From Glaesserella sp041814905 (lineage in GTDB: Bacteria; Pseudomonadota; Gammaproteobacteria; Enterobacterales; Pasteurellaceae), in contig NZ_JBGXYA010000040.1 in NCBI RefSeq assembly GCF_041814905.1, positions 1 to 64,000 on the forward strand: DNA of 64,000 bases, read 5' to 3'. The translations under genes and the position numbers were made by a program. The notes below the pieces were generated by a model. That model was not told the origin of the DNA. It searched no databases and saw only the letters and a program-made list of their open reading frames with translations. Of this stretch, positions 41,677 to 49,867 are shown one piece after another. How positions within the stretch are numbered: the first letter of the stretch is position 1; every line of letters begins with the position of its first letter.

Positions 41677-42954
41677 ATGAAATTTAAAATTCATTTTAAA
41701 AGTATCTTAGCAATATCAGCACTATTTCTAAGCACTTTTGTTCGAGCAGATGCAGATGTTGTTATTTCTGTTGATGAAGGTGTTAGCTCTGCACAACCTA
41801 TTGCTGTTGTACCGTTTAAAACAACGGGCGGGGTACCGGCAGATGTTGCACAAATTATTTCGGATGATTTACGCAATAGTGGTAAATTCAGCCCGATTCC
41901 GGTAGCGAGAATGAAAGAGCAACCGGGGTCTGTTGGTGAAGTTAATTCGCAAAATTGGACGGATTTAGGTGTTGATACGATTGTTGTAGGGCAGGTCTCG
42001 CCGGCCGCAGGTGGTTTTAATATTGCTTATCAGCTTGTTGATACGTTAAGTACGCCGGCGACGGTTTTAACCCAAGGATCATTTAACGTTTCTGCAGCTC
42101 AAATTCGTTTAGGTGCACACACTGTCAGTGACCAAGTATTCGAAAAATTAACACAGATCCGAGGAGCTTTCAGAACTAAAATCGCTTATGTTGTTCAAAG
42201 AGGAGTATCTTCTTATCAATTACGAGTGTCGGATTATGATGGATTTAACGCATTTACTGTGGTAAACAGTAAAGAACCACTGATGTCACCGGAATGGTCT
42301 CCGGACGGTTCAAAACTAGCATACGTTACCTTTGAGAATAAAAAATCACAAGTGGTTGTTCACGATTTACGTTCAGGTAGCCGCAAAGTAGTCGGTTCTT
42401 TAAAAGGTCATAATGGCGCACCTTCATTCTCGCCGGATGGCTCGAGAATTGCATTTGCATCAGGTCAAGACGGTTTATTAAATATTTATGTGACAGGTGT
42501 AGGTGGCGGTACACCTAAACAATTAACAAGCGGTGCAGGTAATAATACCGAACCTAGTTGGTCTCCGGATGGTAGTACAATTTTATTTACCTCCGACCGA
42601 GCAGGTACGCCGCAAGTATATCAGATGGGTTCATCTGGGGGTGGCGCAAGCCTTGTAGGTGGTAACGGTAGTGGTAAAATTTCCTCAGATGGCAAAAATT
42701 TAATCATGGTTTCGGGTGATAAGATTGTAAGACGTGATTTAGCTTCAGGTAGCACGGAAGTTTTAAGTTCAACGTTTTTAGACGAGAGTCCGAGCATTTC
42801 ACCAAATGGCACTATGATTATCTATAGCTCTACCAAAGGTGTGAGTAAAGTGCTACAATTAGTCTCTGCAGATGGCCGTTTCAAAGCTAATTTGCCGGGA
42901 GCAGGTGGTCAATATAAATTTCCTGCTTGGTCACCGTATTTGACTAAACAATAA
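41677..42954 (+). CDS. tolB: Tol-Pal system periplasmic beta-propeller TolB
   Basis: TolB binds Pal and TolA in the periplasm. The 425-residue precursor has a signal peptide ending around FVRADA (about residue 26), an N-terminal alpha/beta domain (VDTIVVGQVSP) and a six-bladed propeller with repeats SPEWSPDGSKLAYVTF, APSFSPDGSRIAFASG, EPSWSPDGSTILFTSD and SPSISPNGTMIIYSS. An uptake core at 42526-42535 encodes LTSGAG. It follows tolA by 19 bases. Confidence 0.97.
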   Translation: MKFKIHFKSILAISALFLSTFVRADADVVISVDEGVSSAQPIAVVPFKTTGGVPADVAQIISDDLRNSGKFSPIPVARMKEQPGSVGEVNSQNWTDLGVDTIVVGQVSPAAGGFNIAYQLVDTLSTPATVLTQGSFNVSAAQIRLGAHTVSDQVFEKLTQIRGAFRTKIAYVVQRGVSSYQLRVSDYDGFNAFTVVNSKEPLMSPEWSPDGSKLAYVTFENKKSQVVVHDLRSGSRKVVGSLKGHNGAPSFSPDGSRIAFASGQDGLLNIYVTGVGGGTPKQLTSGAGNNTEPSWSPDGSTILFTSDRAGTPQVYQMGSSGGGASLVGGNGSGKISSDGKNLIMVSGDKIVRRDLASGSTEVLSSTFLDESPSISPNGTMIIYSSTKGVSKVLQLVSADGRFKANLPGAGGQYKFPAWSPYLTKQ

Positions 42955-42972
42955 TTCTTTTTGGAGAAAACA

Positions 42973-43434
42973 ATGAAAAAACTAGCTAAAGTCTTAATGA
43001 TCGCAGCTCCAGCTTTCGTTTTAGCTGCATGTAGCAGCTCTAGCGATAACGCTAATGCAAACGCAGCAGGTGTAAACGGCCAAACATTTGGTGGTTTATC
43101 TGTTCAAGATTTACAAACTCGTTACAACACTGTGTACTTTGGTTTCGACCGTTATGCAGTTGAAGGCGAATACCAACAGCTTTTAGATGCGCATGCAGCA
43201 TACTTAGTATCTTCTAAGGGTAAAGTAACTGTTGCAGGTCACGCTGACGAGCGCGGTACTCCAGAGTACAACATCGCATTAGGTCAACGTCGTGCAGATG
43301 CAGTGCAAAGCTACTTAGCAGCTAAAGGTGCTACAAACGTAGCAACAGTTTCTTACGGTGAAGAGAAACCGGCTGTATTAGGTCATACAGAAGCTGACTA
43401 TGCGAAAAACCGTCGCGCAGTATTAGAGTACTAA
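42973..43434 (+). CDS. pal: peptidoglycan-associated lipoprotein Pal
   Basis: Pal is the outer-membrane lipoprotein of the Tol-Pal system (the P6-type antigen of Pasteurellaceae). From the ATG at 42973 (TTGGAGAAAAC ribosome site) the precursor is 153 residues with lipobox LAAC and lipid Cys20. The OmpA-like peptidoglycan-binding domain has VAGHADERGTPEYNIALGQ and RRADAVQSYL. Codon use is noticeably optimised, as expected for an abundant protein. It ends the operon before a strong terminator. Confidence 0.98.
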   Translation: MKKLAKVLMIAAPAFVLAACSSSSDNANANAAGVNGQTFGGLSVQDLQTRYNTVYFGFDRYAVEGEYQQLLDAHAAYLVSSKGKVTVAGHADERGTPEYNIALGQRRADAVQSYLAAKGATNVATVSYGEEKPAVLGHTEADYAKNRRAVLEY

Positions 43435-43455
43435 TTCTGATTTAGACTTTATGCC

Positions 43456-43490
43456 ATAAAGCCTCGAGATTTCTCGAGGCTTTATTTTTT
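43456..43490 (+). terminator. rho-independent terminator of the tol-pal operon
   Basis: A stem formed by AAAGCCTCGAGA and TCTCGAGGCTTT with a two-base loop is followed by a run of T. It lies 22 bases after the pal stop. Confidence 0.92.
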
Positions 43491-43602
43491 ACAGCATGAA
43501 ATCTGTTTATCGACAGAGTATTCAATTACTTAATTATTTTTTAAGGTTTTTCCGTTAAAATAATGCATATTTAGATCGGTAATAGAAGGGTAAAAGTAGA
43601 AA

Positions 43603-44466
43603 ATGCAATTTATTGGTAAAATTATTGGTTTTATCTTAGGGTATAAATTATTCGGCGGTTTTTGGGGCGGATTTTTAGGGTTGTTAATCGGTCATTGGGG
43701 AGACAAGAAACTGTATGAATTAGGCAGTGTTTCTTCAACCGTTTTCGGCAAACCGTTAACCCGTCAATCGCTGTTTATGCAAACTACCTTTGCAGTATTA
43801 GGGCATGTTTCAAAAGCTAAAGGTAGAGTAACGGAAAATGATATCCAGCTTGCTCGTCAGTTAATGACGAATATGAGACTTGATACGGCAAATCAACAAT
43901 TAGCACAAAAAGCGTTTAATTTAGGTAAAGAGCCACATTTCCCATTACGTCAAGTGATACACGAATTTCGTGAAGCTTGTGGTCAGCGCAGCGATTTATT
44001 ACGCTTTTTTGTTGAAGTTCAGATGCAAGCGGCATTATACGACGGGCAATTAGACAGTAATGAGCAACAGATTTTATTTACCATTGCAGAAACGCTTGGA
44101 ATGTCTCGTTTCCAATTTGAGCAAATGATTGCGATGGTTGCGGCGGCACAGCGTTTCCGTTCCGGTTATTACCAACAACAAGGTTCTTACCAGCAACAAG
44201 GATCTTACCAAGGCGGCTATCGCGGTGGTTATCAACAGCACTCCGGCGGTCCGACCTTGGACGATGCTTATAAAGTGTTGGGCGTTATCGCATCGGATGA
44301 TCAAAATACCGTAAAACGAGCTTACCGTAAGCTAATGAACGAACATCATCCGGATAAATTGGTTGCGAAAGGATTACCGCCGGAAATGATGGAAGTGGCT
44401 AAAGAAAAAGCTCAACAAATTCAAGCCGCGTATGATTTAATTTGTAAAGTAAAAGGATGGAAATAA
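43603..44466 (+). CDS. djlA: membrane-anchored J-domain co-chaperone DjlA
   Basis: DjlA is an inner-membrane DnaJ-like protein that stimulates DnaK. The 287-residue protein has an N-terminal glycine-rich membrane segment (GFILGYKLFGGFWGGFLGLLIG), a TerB-like helical middle domain (about 50-180), a linker with QQGSYQ repeats and a C-terminal J domain (about 222-287) with the HPD tripeptide in NEHHPDKL. Its stop overlaps the start of the next gene by one base (TAATG). Confidence 0.96.
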   Translation: MQFIGKIIGFILGYKLFGGFWGGFLGLLIGHWGDKKLYELGSVSSTVFGKPLTRQSLFMQTTFAVLGHVSKAKGRVTENDIQLARQLMTNMRLDTANQQLAQKAFNLGKEPHFPLRQVIHEFREACGQRSDLLRFFVEVQMQAALYDGQLDSNEQQILFTIAETLGMSRFQFEQMIAMVAAAQRFRSGYYQQQGSYQQQGSYQGGYRGGYQQHSGGPTLDDAYKVLGVIASDDQNTVKRAYRKLMNEHHPDKLVAKGLPPEMMEVAKEKAQQIQAAYDLICKVKGWK

Positions 44467-45089
44467 TGGAACGACGCTCACACATTGTGCCGCTTTTTCT
44501 TGCGATTGTGATTATTGTAATTTCTATTTGGTCAGGATTAGCACCGACGGATCGCGCCGTATGGTATGCGGAGGTGGCGCCGATTTTTATTATTTTTGCT
44601 TTATTGTTATTCACTTATCCGAAATTTCAATTCAGCGGATTCGCTTATTTTTTAATGTCTTTGTGGATGATCATGCATTTAATCGGCGCAAAATATACTT
44701 TTGCAAATGTTCCTTTTGAATGGGCGAATCAGTTCCTTACTCCCATTTTAGGCGAAGATCGCAACCATTATGACCGCGTAGCGCATTATATTATCGGTTT
44801 TTATAGTTTTCCGATGGCAGAATGGCTGTTACGTAAGCGTAAATGCGGTATGGGAGTCGCTTTCTTTTTCTCATTATTTTTCATCATGTCGGTAGCGGCA
44901 GCCTATGAGATTATTGAGTGGCAATATGCGGTAATTGAAGGCGGGAATGCAGGTGTTGAATTTTTAGGTTCTCAAGGCGATATTTGGGATGCGCAAAAAG
45001 ATATGTTGGCGGATACGCTCGGTGCATTGACGGCACTGGTGATTTATCTAATCGTTCGACCTGATTTACGTTTACGCAGTGTTTATTAA
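44466..45089 (+). CDS. DUF2238-family membrane protein (YjdF-like)
   Basis: The 207-residue protein has about six membrane segments and the DUF2238 signatures ILGEDRNHYDRVAHYIIGFYSFPMAEW-like and GSQGDIWDAQKDMLADTLGA, with conserved Asp, His and Glu residues facing one side. The start at 44466 overlaps the djlA stop by one base. A start three codons earlier is less likely. The function is unknown. E. coli YjdF is the nearest named relative I recall. Confidence 0.85.
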   Translation: MERRSHIVPLFLAIVIIVISIWSGLAPTDRAVWYAEVAPIFIIFALLLFTYPKFQFSGFAYFLMSLWMIMHLIGAKYTFANVPFEWANQFLTPILGEDRNHYDRVAHYIIGFYSFPMAEWLLRKRKCGMGVAFFFSLFFIMSVAAAYEIIEWQYAVIEGGNAGVEFLGSQGDIWDAQKDMLADTLGALTALVIYLIVRPDLRLRSVY

Positions 45090-45098
45090 CAAGCGGTC
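45089..45098 (+). repeat. DNA uptake sequence at the yjdF-like/dusC junction
   Basis: ACAAGCGGTC begins at the last base of the yjdF-like stop codon and ends seven bases before the likely dusC start. It occupies the place where the dusC ribosome site would be. Confidence 0.85.
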
Positions 45099-45105
45099 GG
45101 CATTC

Positions 45106-46080
45106 GTGGAAAATTTACCAAAACGCGTTATTTTAGCGCCGATGCAAGGCGTATTGGATCCTTTTGTGCGCCAATTATTAACCTCGGTGAATGAGTATGA
45201 TCTCTGCATTACGGAATTTGTACGTGTAGTCGATCAAAAATTACCTAAAAAAACGTTTTACCGCCTTTGTCCCGAATTACATCACCAAGGTTACACGCCT
45301 TCAGGTACACCGGTTCGAGTGCAGATTTTGGGGCAACATCCTCAATGGTTGGCGGAAAATGCCGCGCTAGCCGTAGAACTCGGTTCCCATGGAGTTGATT
45401 TAAATTGCGGTTGCCCGTCCAAAACGGTGAATGGCAGTAACGGGGGCGCGATGCTATTGAAACAGCCGGAACTGATCTATCAAGCAACCAAAGCAATGCG
45501 TGAAGCAGTGCCGGCTGAACAGCCAGTTTCTGTAAAAATCCGTTTAGGTTGGGATTCAGCCGACCACAGTTTAGAAATTGCGGATGCGGTACAACAAGGC
45601 GGAGCAACGGAAATCGCCGTTCACGGCAGAACCAAAACAGATGGTTATCGAGCCGAACGAATCAATTGGCAGGCAATCAATGCAATTCAGAAACGATTGA
45701 CAATTCCGGTCATTGCAAACGGGGAAATCAGCGATTTTGAATCTGCAAAAAAATGTGTGGAAACGACCGCTTGTTACGACGTAATGATTGGGCGCGGTGC
45801 GTTAAGTATTCCGAACTTAAGCCGTGTGGTGAAATATAATGTTACTAAAATGGCGTGGCAGCAAGTGCTTCAATTGCTGTATCAATATGTAAATATCGAA
45901 AATGAATTCGATACTGGATTTTATCATGTTGCACGAATCAAGCAGTGGTTACGCTATTTGGATAAAGCATATCCGGAAGCCGTTGAATTATTTGAGATAT
46001 TAAAAACTGAACACGGTTATGACGGTCTAAAAAGGCATATTACTGACGCTGCCTGTGCTGCCGAAACAGCAAGGAAATAA
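45106..46080 (+). CDS. dusC: tRNA dihydrouridine(16) synthase DusC
   Basis: DusC reduces uridine 16 of tRNAs using FMN and NADPH. The likely start is the GTG at 45106 (VENLPKRVILAPMQG), giving 324 residues. A GTG at 45079 is also in frame but overlaps the previous gene and an uptake sequence. No ATG is available before the conserved core. Visible are the FMN-binding VILAPMQGV, the catalytic Cys in DLNCGCPSKTVNGSNGG, and GEIS and MIGRGAL. DusC rather than DusA or DusB is favoured by ITEFVRV and QILGQHP. An uptake core at 45765-45774 encodes TTACY. Confidence 0.93.
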   Translation: MENLPKRVILAPMQGVLDPFVRQLLTSVNEYDLCITEFVRVVDQKLPKKTFYRLCPELHHQGYTPSGTPVRVQILGQHPQWLAENAALAVELGSHGVDLNCGCPSKTVNGSNGGAMLLKQPELIYQATKAMREAVPAEQPVSVKIRLGWDSADHSLEIADAVQQGGATEIAVHGRTKTDGYRAERINWQAINAIQKRLTIPVIANGEISDFESAKKCVETTACYDVMIGRGALSIPNLSRVVKYNVTKMAWQQVLQLLYQYVNIENEFDTGFYHVARIKQWLRYLDKAYPEAVELFEILKTEHGYDGLKRHITDAACAAETARK

Positions 46081-46081
46081 T

Positions 46082-47125
46082 ATGGAAAAACGTATATTTA
46101 CTGAAGAAGAGACAATGTCAACCATTTATCATCAGCCTAAGCAAGAGTTTGTGGATGCGGATGTGATAGTCGACGAGGATCCACAAGAAATCAAAGCGGA
46201 ATTAATTATCGAGGAGAGTCTTAAACCATCCCGTTTTGGGATTCGCTTATTGCTTGGCGCTTTGGCTCTGTTCGGTGTGGCAACCATTGCCCAATCGATT
46301 CAGTGGTTGATTGATACTTGGCAAGCCAATCAATGGATCTATTTTGCTTTTGCCGTTGCTTTTTTCGGTTTGAGTATGGCGGGAGTCGGGGCAATGATTT
46401 CAGAGTGGCGGAAGTTACGCTGGCTGCGTAAACATCATCAAATGCAGCAAGCCAGCCAACAATTATTGCTTGATAACCAACTTACAAGCGGTGAGAAAGC
46501 GACAACATTTTGCAAATCGGTGGTGGACGGTTTAGCAAAAACGCCGATGATTCAACAGGCGGAACAGCGTTGGTTAAGCCAGTTGGACGAAGCCTATAAC
46601 GGCAAAGAGGTGCTTTATCTGTTTAGCCAAAATGTGCTTTCGCCGTTAGACAGTCAAGTGAAAAAGCTGATCAGTAAAAGCGCTTCGGGAAATGCGCTGA
46701 TTGTGGCGGTCAGCCCGCTTGCCGTCGTGGATATTTTAATGGTTGCATGGCGTAATATTTCGTTAGTTAATCATATTACCCGCGCCTACGGAATGGAATT
46801 AGGTTATATTAGCCGTTTAAAATTATTCAAAATGGTATTGACCAACATGGTGTTTGCCGGTGCGACAGAAATTGTCAGTGATGTCGGAATGGATTTTTTC
46901 TCACAAAATTTAACGGCTAAGTTATCGCTACGTGCCGCACAAGGTATCGGTGTAGGGTTATTAACCGCAAGGCTGGGCATTAAAGCAATGGAATTTTGCC
47001 GTCCGGTAGCTTTTCAAGCCAATGAACGACCAAAACTTTCCGTTGTCAGACAGGAGTTGCTCGGGGTAATTAAAACGACCCTGTTTACAAAAACTACGGA
47101 AAAAGAGAGCGAAAAAGTTCGCTGA
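46082..47125 (+). CDS. ycjF: UPF0283/YcjF-family membrane protein
   Basis: From the ATG at 46082, one base after the dusC stop and behind AAGGAAA, the protein is 347 residues. It has two N-terminal membrane helices (about 53-75 and 84-106), a basic loop (EWRKLRWLRKHHQ) and a C-terminal DUF697-like helical domain (VKKLISKSASGNALIVAVSPLAVVDILMVAWRN). In many proteobacteria ycjF follows the GTPase-like gene ycjX, which is not here. Residues 135-146 (TSGEKATTFCKS) are encoded by an uptake sequence at 46484-46493. Confidence 0.88.
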   Translation: MEKRIFTEEETMSTIYHQPKQEFVDADVIVDEDPQEIKAELIIEESLKPSRFGIRLLLGALALFGVATIAQSIQWLIDTWQANQWIYFAFAVAFFGLSMAGVGAMISEWRKLRWLRKHHQMQQASQQLLLDNQLTSGEKATTFCKSVVDGLAKTPMIQQAEQRWLSQLDEAYNGKEVLYLFSQNVLSPLDSQVKKLISKSASGNALIVAVSPLAVVDILMVAWRNISLVNHITRAYGMELGYISRLKLFKMVLTNMVFAGATEIVSDVGMDFFSQNLTAKLSLRAAQGIGVGLLTARLGIKAMEFCRPVAFQANERPKLSVVRQELLGVIKTTLFTKTTEKESEKVR

Positions 47126-47188
47126 ATTTCAGGTTTGTGGTATATTTCGTCGCCCGATTCGGGAATCAATATCAGAGGATTATGTATT

Positions 47189-47776
47189 ATGAAAAAGTGG
47201 ATTGTTATTATTTTAATTGCAATCGTTGTCGGTTTAGGCGGCTTAACTTTAACCAGCTATAACAGTTTGGTGAAAGCCGAGGAAGATATTAAATCGGTAT
47301 GGGGCAATGTGGAATCTGCCTATCAACGCCGTGCAGATTTAATTCCAAACTTAGTGAATACGGTAAAAGGTCAAGCCAATTTTGAACAAGAAACCTTGAC
47401 CAAGGTCATCGAAGCGCGTGCAAAAGCAACGCAAACGACCATCGACCCGACAAATGCGACCGAAGAACAGATGGCACAATTTCAACAAGCACAGCAAGGG
47501 TTGAATTCGGCGCTTTCACGTTTACTGGTGAGCGTAGAGAAATATCCGGAATTAAAAGCACACGAAGGTTTTTTAAATCTTCAAGCACAAATTGAAGGAA
47601 CGGAAAACCGTATTAATCTTGAGCGTAACAATTACAATGAAGCCGTGAAAGAGTACAACAAGCAGGTACGTCAAATCCCGACAAAATTTGCGGCGGTTAT
47701 TCTTGGTTTTAAAGCGAAGCCTCAATTCACATCAGAAGCTGGCGCAGACAAAGCTCCGGTCGTTAATTTCAATTAA
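47189..47776 (+). CDS. lemA: LemA-family protein
   Basis: The 195-residue protein starts at 47189 behind AGAGGATT. It has one N-terminal membrane helix (WIVIILIAIVVGLGGLTL) and a helical domain with the LemA signature YNSLVKAEEDIKSVWGNVESAYQRRADLIPNLVNTVKG (residues about 25-62). It is immediately upstream of two TPM-domain genes, a combination widespread in bacteria. The molecular function is not established; the family is thought to act at the membrane. Confidence 0.94.
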   Translation: MKKWIVIILIAIVVGLGGLTLTSYNSLVKAEEDIKSVWGNVESAYQRRADLIPNLVNTVKGQANFEQETLTKVIEARAKATQTTIDPTNATEEQMAQFQQAQQGLNSALSRLLVSVEKYPELKAHEGFLNLQAQIEGTENRINLERNNYNEAVKEYNKQVRQIPTKFAAVILGFKAKPQFTSEAGADKAPVVNFN

Positions 47777-47783
47777 TGATCAA

Positions 47784-47841
47784 ACAAGCGGTCGGAAATC
47801 GCCTGCAATTTGCAAAAAAGGACGACAATCGGACCGCTTGT
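47784..47841. repeat. inverted uptake-sequence pair inside the lemA-TPM operon
   Basis: ACAAGCGGTC (47784-47793) and GACCGCTTGT (47832-47841) are complementary and could form a 10-bp stem with a 38-base loop, between the lemA stop and the TPM gene. A TTTC tract follows. It may attenuate the downstream genes. Confidence 0.7.
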
Positions 47842-47870
47842 TTCAATCGTTTTCATGAAATGGAGGAATA

Positions 47871-48320
47871 ATGGGATTATTCTCGATATTCGAACGTAAA
47901 TTGCCTCTCGATACACAAAAGATCGAAGAGGCAATTTCGCATTTGGAAACAAAAACCTCCGCAGAAATGCGCGTGGTGGTGGAACGCAAAGCGAAAAACG
48001 TGACATCCGCAATCGAACGGGCAAAAGCGTTATTTGAAGAACTTGATATGTACCAAACCGCAGAACGTAATGGTGTGTTACTCTATCTTGCATTCAAACC
48101 GCATTATATTGCTGTGATTGGCGATGAAGGTATTCATCAAAAAGTGGGAGAGGAATTCTGGCAATCTATCTATGATTCGATGAAAACGAAATGCCAACAA
48201 GGCGAGTATACTCAAGCGATTTGCGATGGCATTGAGCAAGTGGAAGTTGTATTAGCACAGCATTTTCCGCTTTCACCAAACGATAGTAACGAATTATCGA
48301 ATGAGGTGATCATCAAATGA
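47871..48320 (+). CDS. TPM-domain protein without signal peptide
   Basis: The 149-residue protein starts MGLFSIFERKLPLDTQKIEEAI and has the TPM core: KTSAEMRVVVERKAK, an NGVLLYLAFKPHYIAVIGDEGIHQKVG strand-loop block and a final helix. TPM domains are named for TLP18.3, Psb32 and MOLO-1. The lack of signal or membrane helix suggests a cytoplasmic protein, unlike the next gene's product. It overlaps the next gene by four bases (ATGA) and follows lemA. Confidence 0.88.
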   Translation: MGLFSIFERKLPLDTQKIEEAISHLETKTSAEMRVVVERKAKNVTSAIERAKALFEELDMYQTAERNGVLLYLAFKPHYIAVIGDEGIHQKVGEEFWQSIYDSMKTKCQQGEYTQAICDGIEQVEVVLAQHFPLSPNDSNELSNEVIIK

Positions 48321-49108
48321 TGAAACGTATTTACTCGACTTGGCTGATTTTTTTATTTGGCTTTCTCAGTTTATCTGTATGGGCGAATTATCCGGATGTA
48401 CCTAAGTCTTTTCGGTATGTTTCGGATTTTACGCAAACCTTAAGCCAACAAGATAAGCAAACATTAGAAAGTGCATTAATTGATTATGCCCAAAAAACAA
48501 GTTCGCAAATTGCAGTGGTCATCGTGGCGACAACCAATGGTGAAGCGATTTCTACTTATACCCATACTTTATTCAATCGATGGGGAATCGGGCGTGAAAA
48601 AGAAGACAACGGTGTTTTGTTATTGATTGCGAAAAACGATCGAAAACTGTTTATTGCAACCGGGCGCGGTTTGGAAGGGGCATTACCGGATGCGATAGCT
48701 TCTTCGATTATCCGTAATGATATCACTCCATATTTTAAACAGGATCAGTATGCACAAGGCATAGCTAAAGGGCTTTCATCCATTATTGCGGCAACGCAAG
48801 GGGAATATGCTCCGGCGCCTGTAGAAAATGATGAAAATACTATGGAAGATTTTGAAATCTTTTTAATTGCCGCCGTAGCTATTTTTATTGTTTTCTCAGC
48901 AGTGAGCCGAGGTGGTGATACTTATATCAGCCCTAGCACTGCTGACCGAATTATTCGTACAACAGCGGGCGCTATGCGCAGAGGGCGATCCGGCAGTGGT
49001 TTCGGTGGCGGATTTGGTGGCGGTAGCCGTGGTGGCTTCGGTGGAGGAAGCGGTGGAGGCTTCGGCGGAGGTAGTACCGGAGGTGGCGGTGCCGGTGGAA
49101 GCTGGTAA
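48317..49108 (+). CDS. YgcG-like secreted TPM-domain protein with Gly-rich tail
   Basis: The 263-residue protein has a signal peptide (about 1-23, VWA|NYPD), a TPM domain (about 25-170: YVSDFTQTLSQQDKQTLESAL, SSQIAVVIVATTNGE, DNGVLLLIAKNDRKLFIATGRGLEGALPD), one membrane helix (IFLIAAVAIFIVFSAV, about 175-192) and a Gly-Ser-Phe-rich tail (GGFGGGS repeats, about 225-260). This is the standard YgcG architecture. It overlaps the upstream TPM gene by four bases and ends the operon. Confidence 0.92.
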   Translation: MMKRIYSTWLIFLFGFLSLSVWANYPDVPKSFRYVSDFTQTLSQQDKQTLESALIDYAQKTSSQIAVVIVATTNGEAISTYTHTLFNRWGIGREKEDNGVLLLIAKNDRKLFIATGRGLEGALPDAIASSIIRNDITPYFKQDQYAQGIAKGLSSIIAATQGEYAPAPVENDENTMEDFEIFLIAAVAIFIVFSAVSRGGDTYISPSTADRIIRTTAGAMRRGRSGSGFGGGFGGGSRGGFGGGSGGGFGGGSTGGGGAGGSW

Positions 49109-49130
49109 CGCGCTTTTCTTGTCATCAAAT

Positions 49131-49162
49131 AAAAAACCTAAGAGTATTCTCTTAGGTTTTTT
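49131..49162. terminator. bidirectional terminator between the TPM gene and upp
   Basis: AAAAAACCTAAGAG pairs perfectly with CTCTTAGGTTTTTT around TATT, giving a T-tract on either strand. It serves the two convergent transcripts. Confidence 0.93.
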
Positions 49163-49182
49163 GTCATTTTGAGTTGATTGAA

Positions 49183-49809
49183 TTACTTCGTTCCGAAGAT
49201 TTTGTCACCTGCGTCACCTAGACCCGGAATGATATAACCGTTTTCATTTAAATGGCTGTCAATGGCTGCAGTATAAAGTTCAATATCAGGATGAGCGGCT
49301 TCTAAGGCTTTAAGCCCTTCCGGAGCTGCAACAAGCACTAATACTTTGATATGTTTACAGCCGGCAGCTTTTAATAAATCAATGGTGGCGATCATGGAAC
49401 CGCCTGTCGCTAACATCGGATCGACAATGATTGCCAAGCGGTCTTGCACATCGTTAGCCAATTTTTGGAAATAAGGTACAGGCTCTAAGGTTTCTTCATT
49501 ACGATAGATGCCGACAACACTGATTCGTGCGCTTGGGATATGTTCAAGTACACCGTCCATCATACCTAAGCCAGCACGTAAAATCGGGACAACAGTGACT
49601 TTTTTACCCTTGATGCGATCAATTTCTACCGGACCATTCCAACCTTCGATAGTGACTTTCTCTGTCTCTAAATCCGATGTGGCTTCATAGGTTAGCAGAC
49701 TGCCCACTTCAGTGGCTAAAGCGCGGAAATCTTTAGTGCTGATATCACCGGCTCGCATTAAACCGACTTTATGTTTAACCAGCGGGTGTTTAACTTCAGT
49801 AATTTTCAT
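49183..49809 (-). CDS. upp: uracil phosphoribosyltransferase
   Basis: Upp converts uracil and PRPP into UMP in pyrimidine salvage. The 208-residue protein has the family length, the PRPP-binding loop DPMLATGGSMIATIDLL (about 130-146) and the uracil-binding C-terminal GYIIPGLGDAGDKIFGTK. It lies 58 bases after ilvY on the same strand. The uraA uracil permease is not next to it. A weak uptake-like core (CCAAGCGGTC) lies near 49437. Confidence 0.97.
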   Translation of the reverse strand: MKITEVKHPLVKHKVGLMRAGDISTKDFRALATEVGSLLTYEATSDLETEKVTIEGWNGPVEIDRIKGKKVTVVPILRAGLGMMDGVLEHIPSARISVVGIYRNEETLEPVPYFQKLANDVQDRLAIIVDPMLATGGSMIATIDLLKAAGCKHIKVLVLVAAPEGLKALEAAHPDIELYTAAIDSHLNENGYIIPGLGDAGDKIFGTK

Positions 49810-49867
49810 CTCAATCTCCTGTTATCTGTAAAACCGCATTATTTTAGCAGAAATCTGAGCCTATAGC

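Noticed and set aside
43990..44250. Short direct repeats in djlA
   Set aside because: They encode the QQGSYQ linker of DjlA and stay in frame; no mobile or CRISPR-like feature.
48922..49128. Proline-rich open frame on the minus strand
   Set aside because: It is the antisense reading of the Gly-rich tail of the TPM protein; the proline run mirrors the glycine codons.
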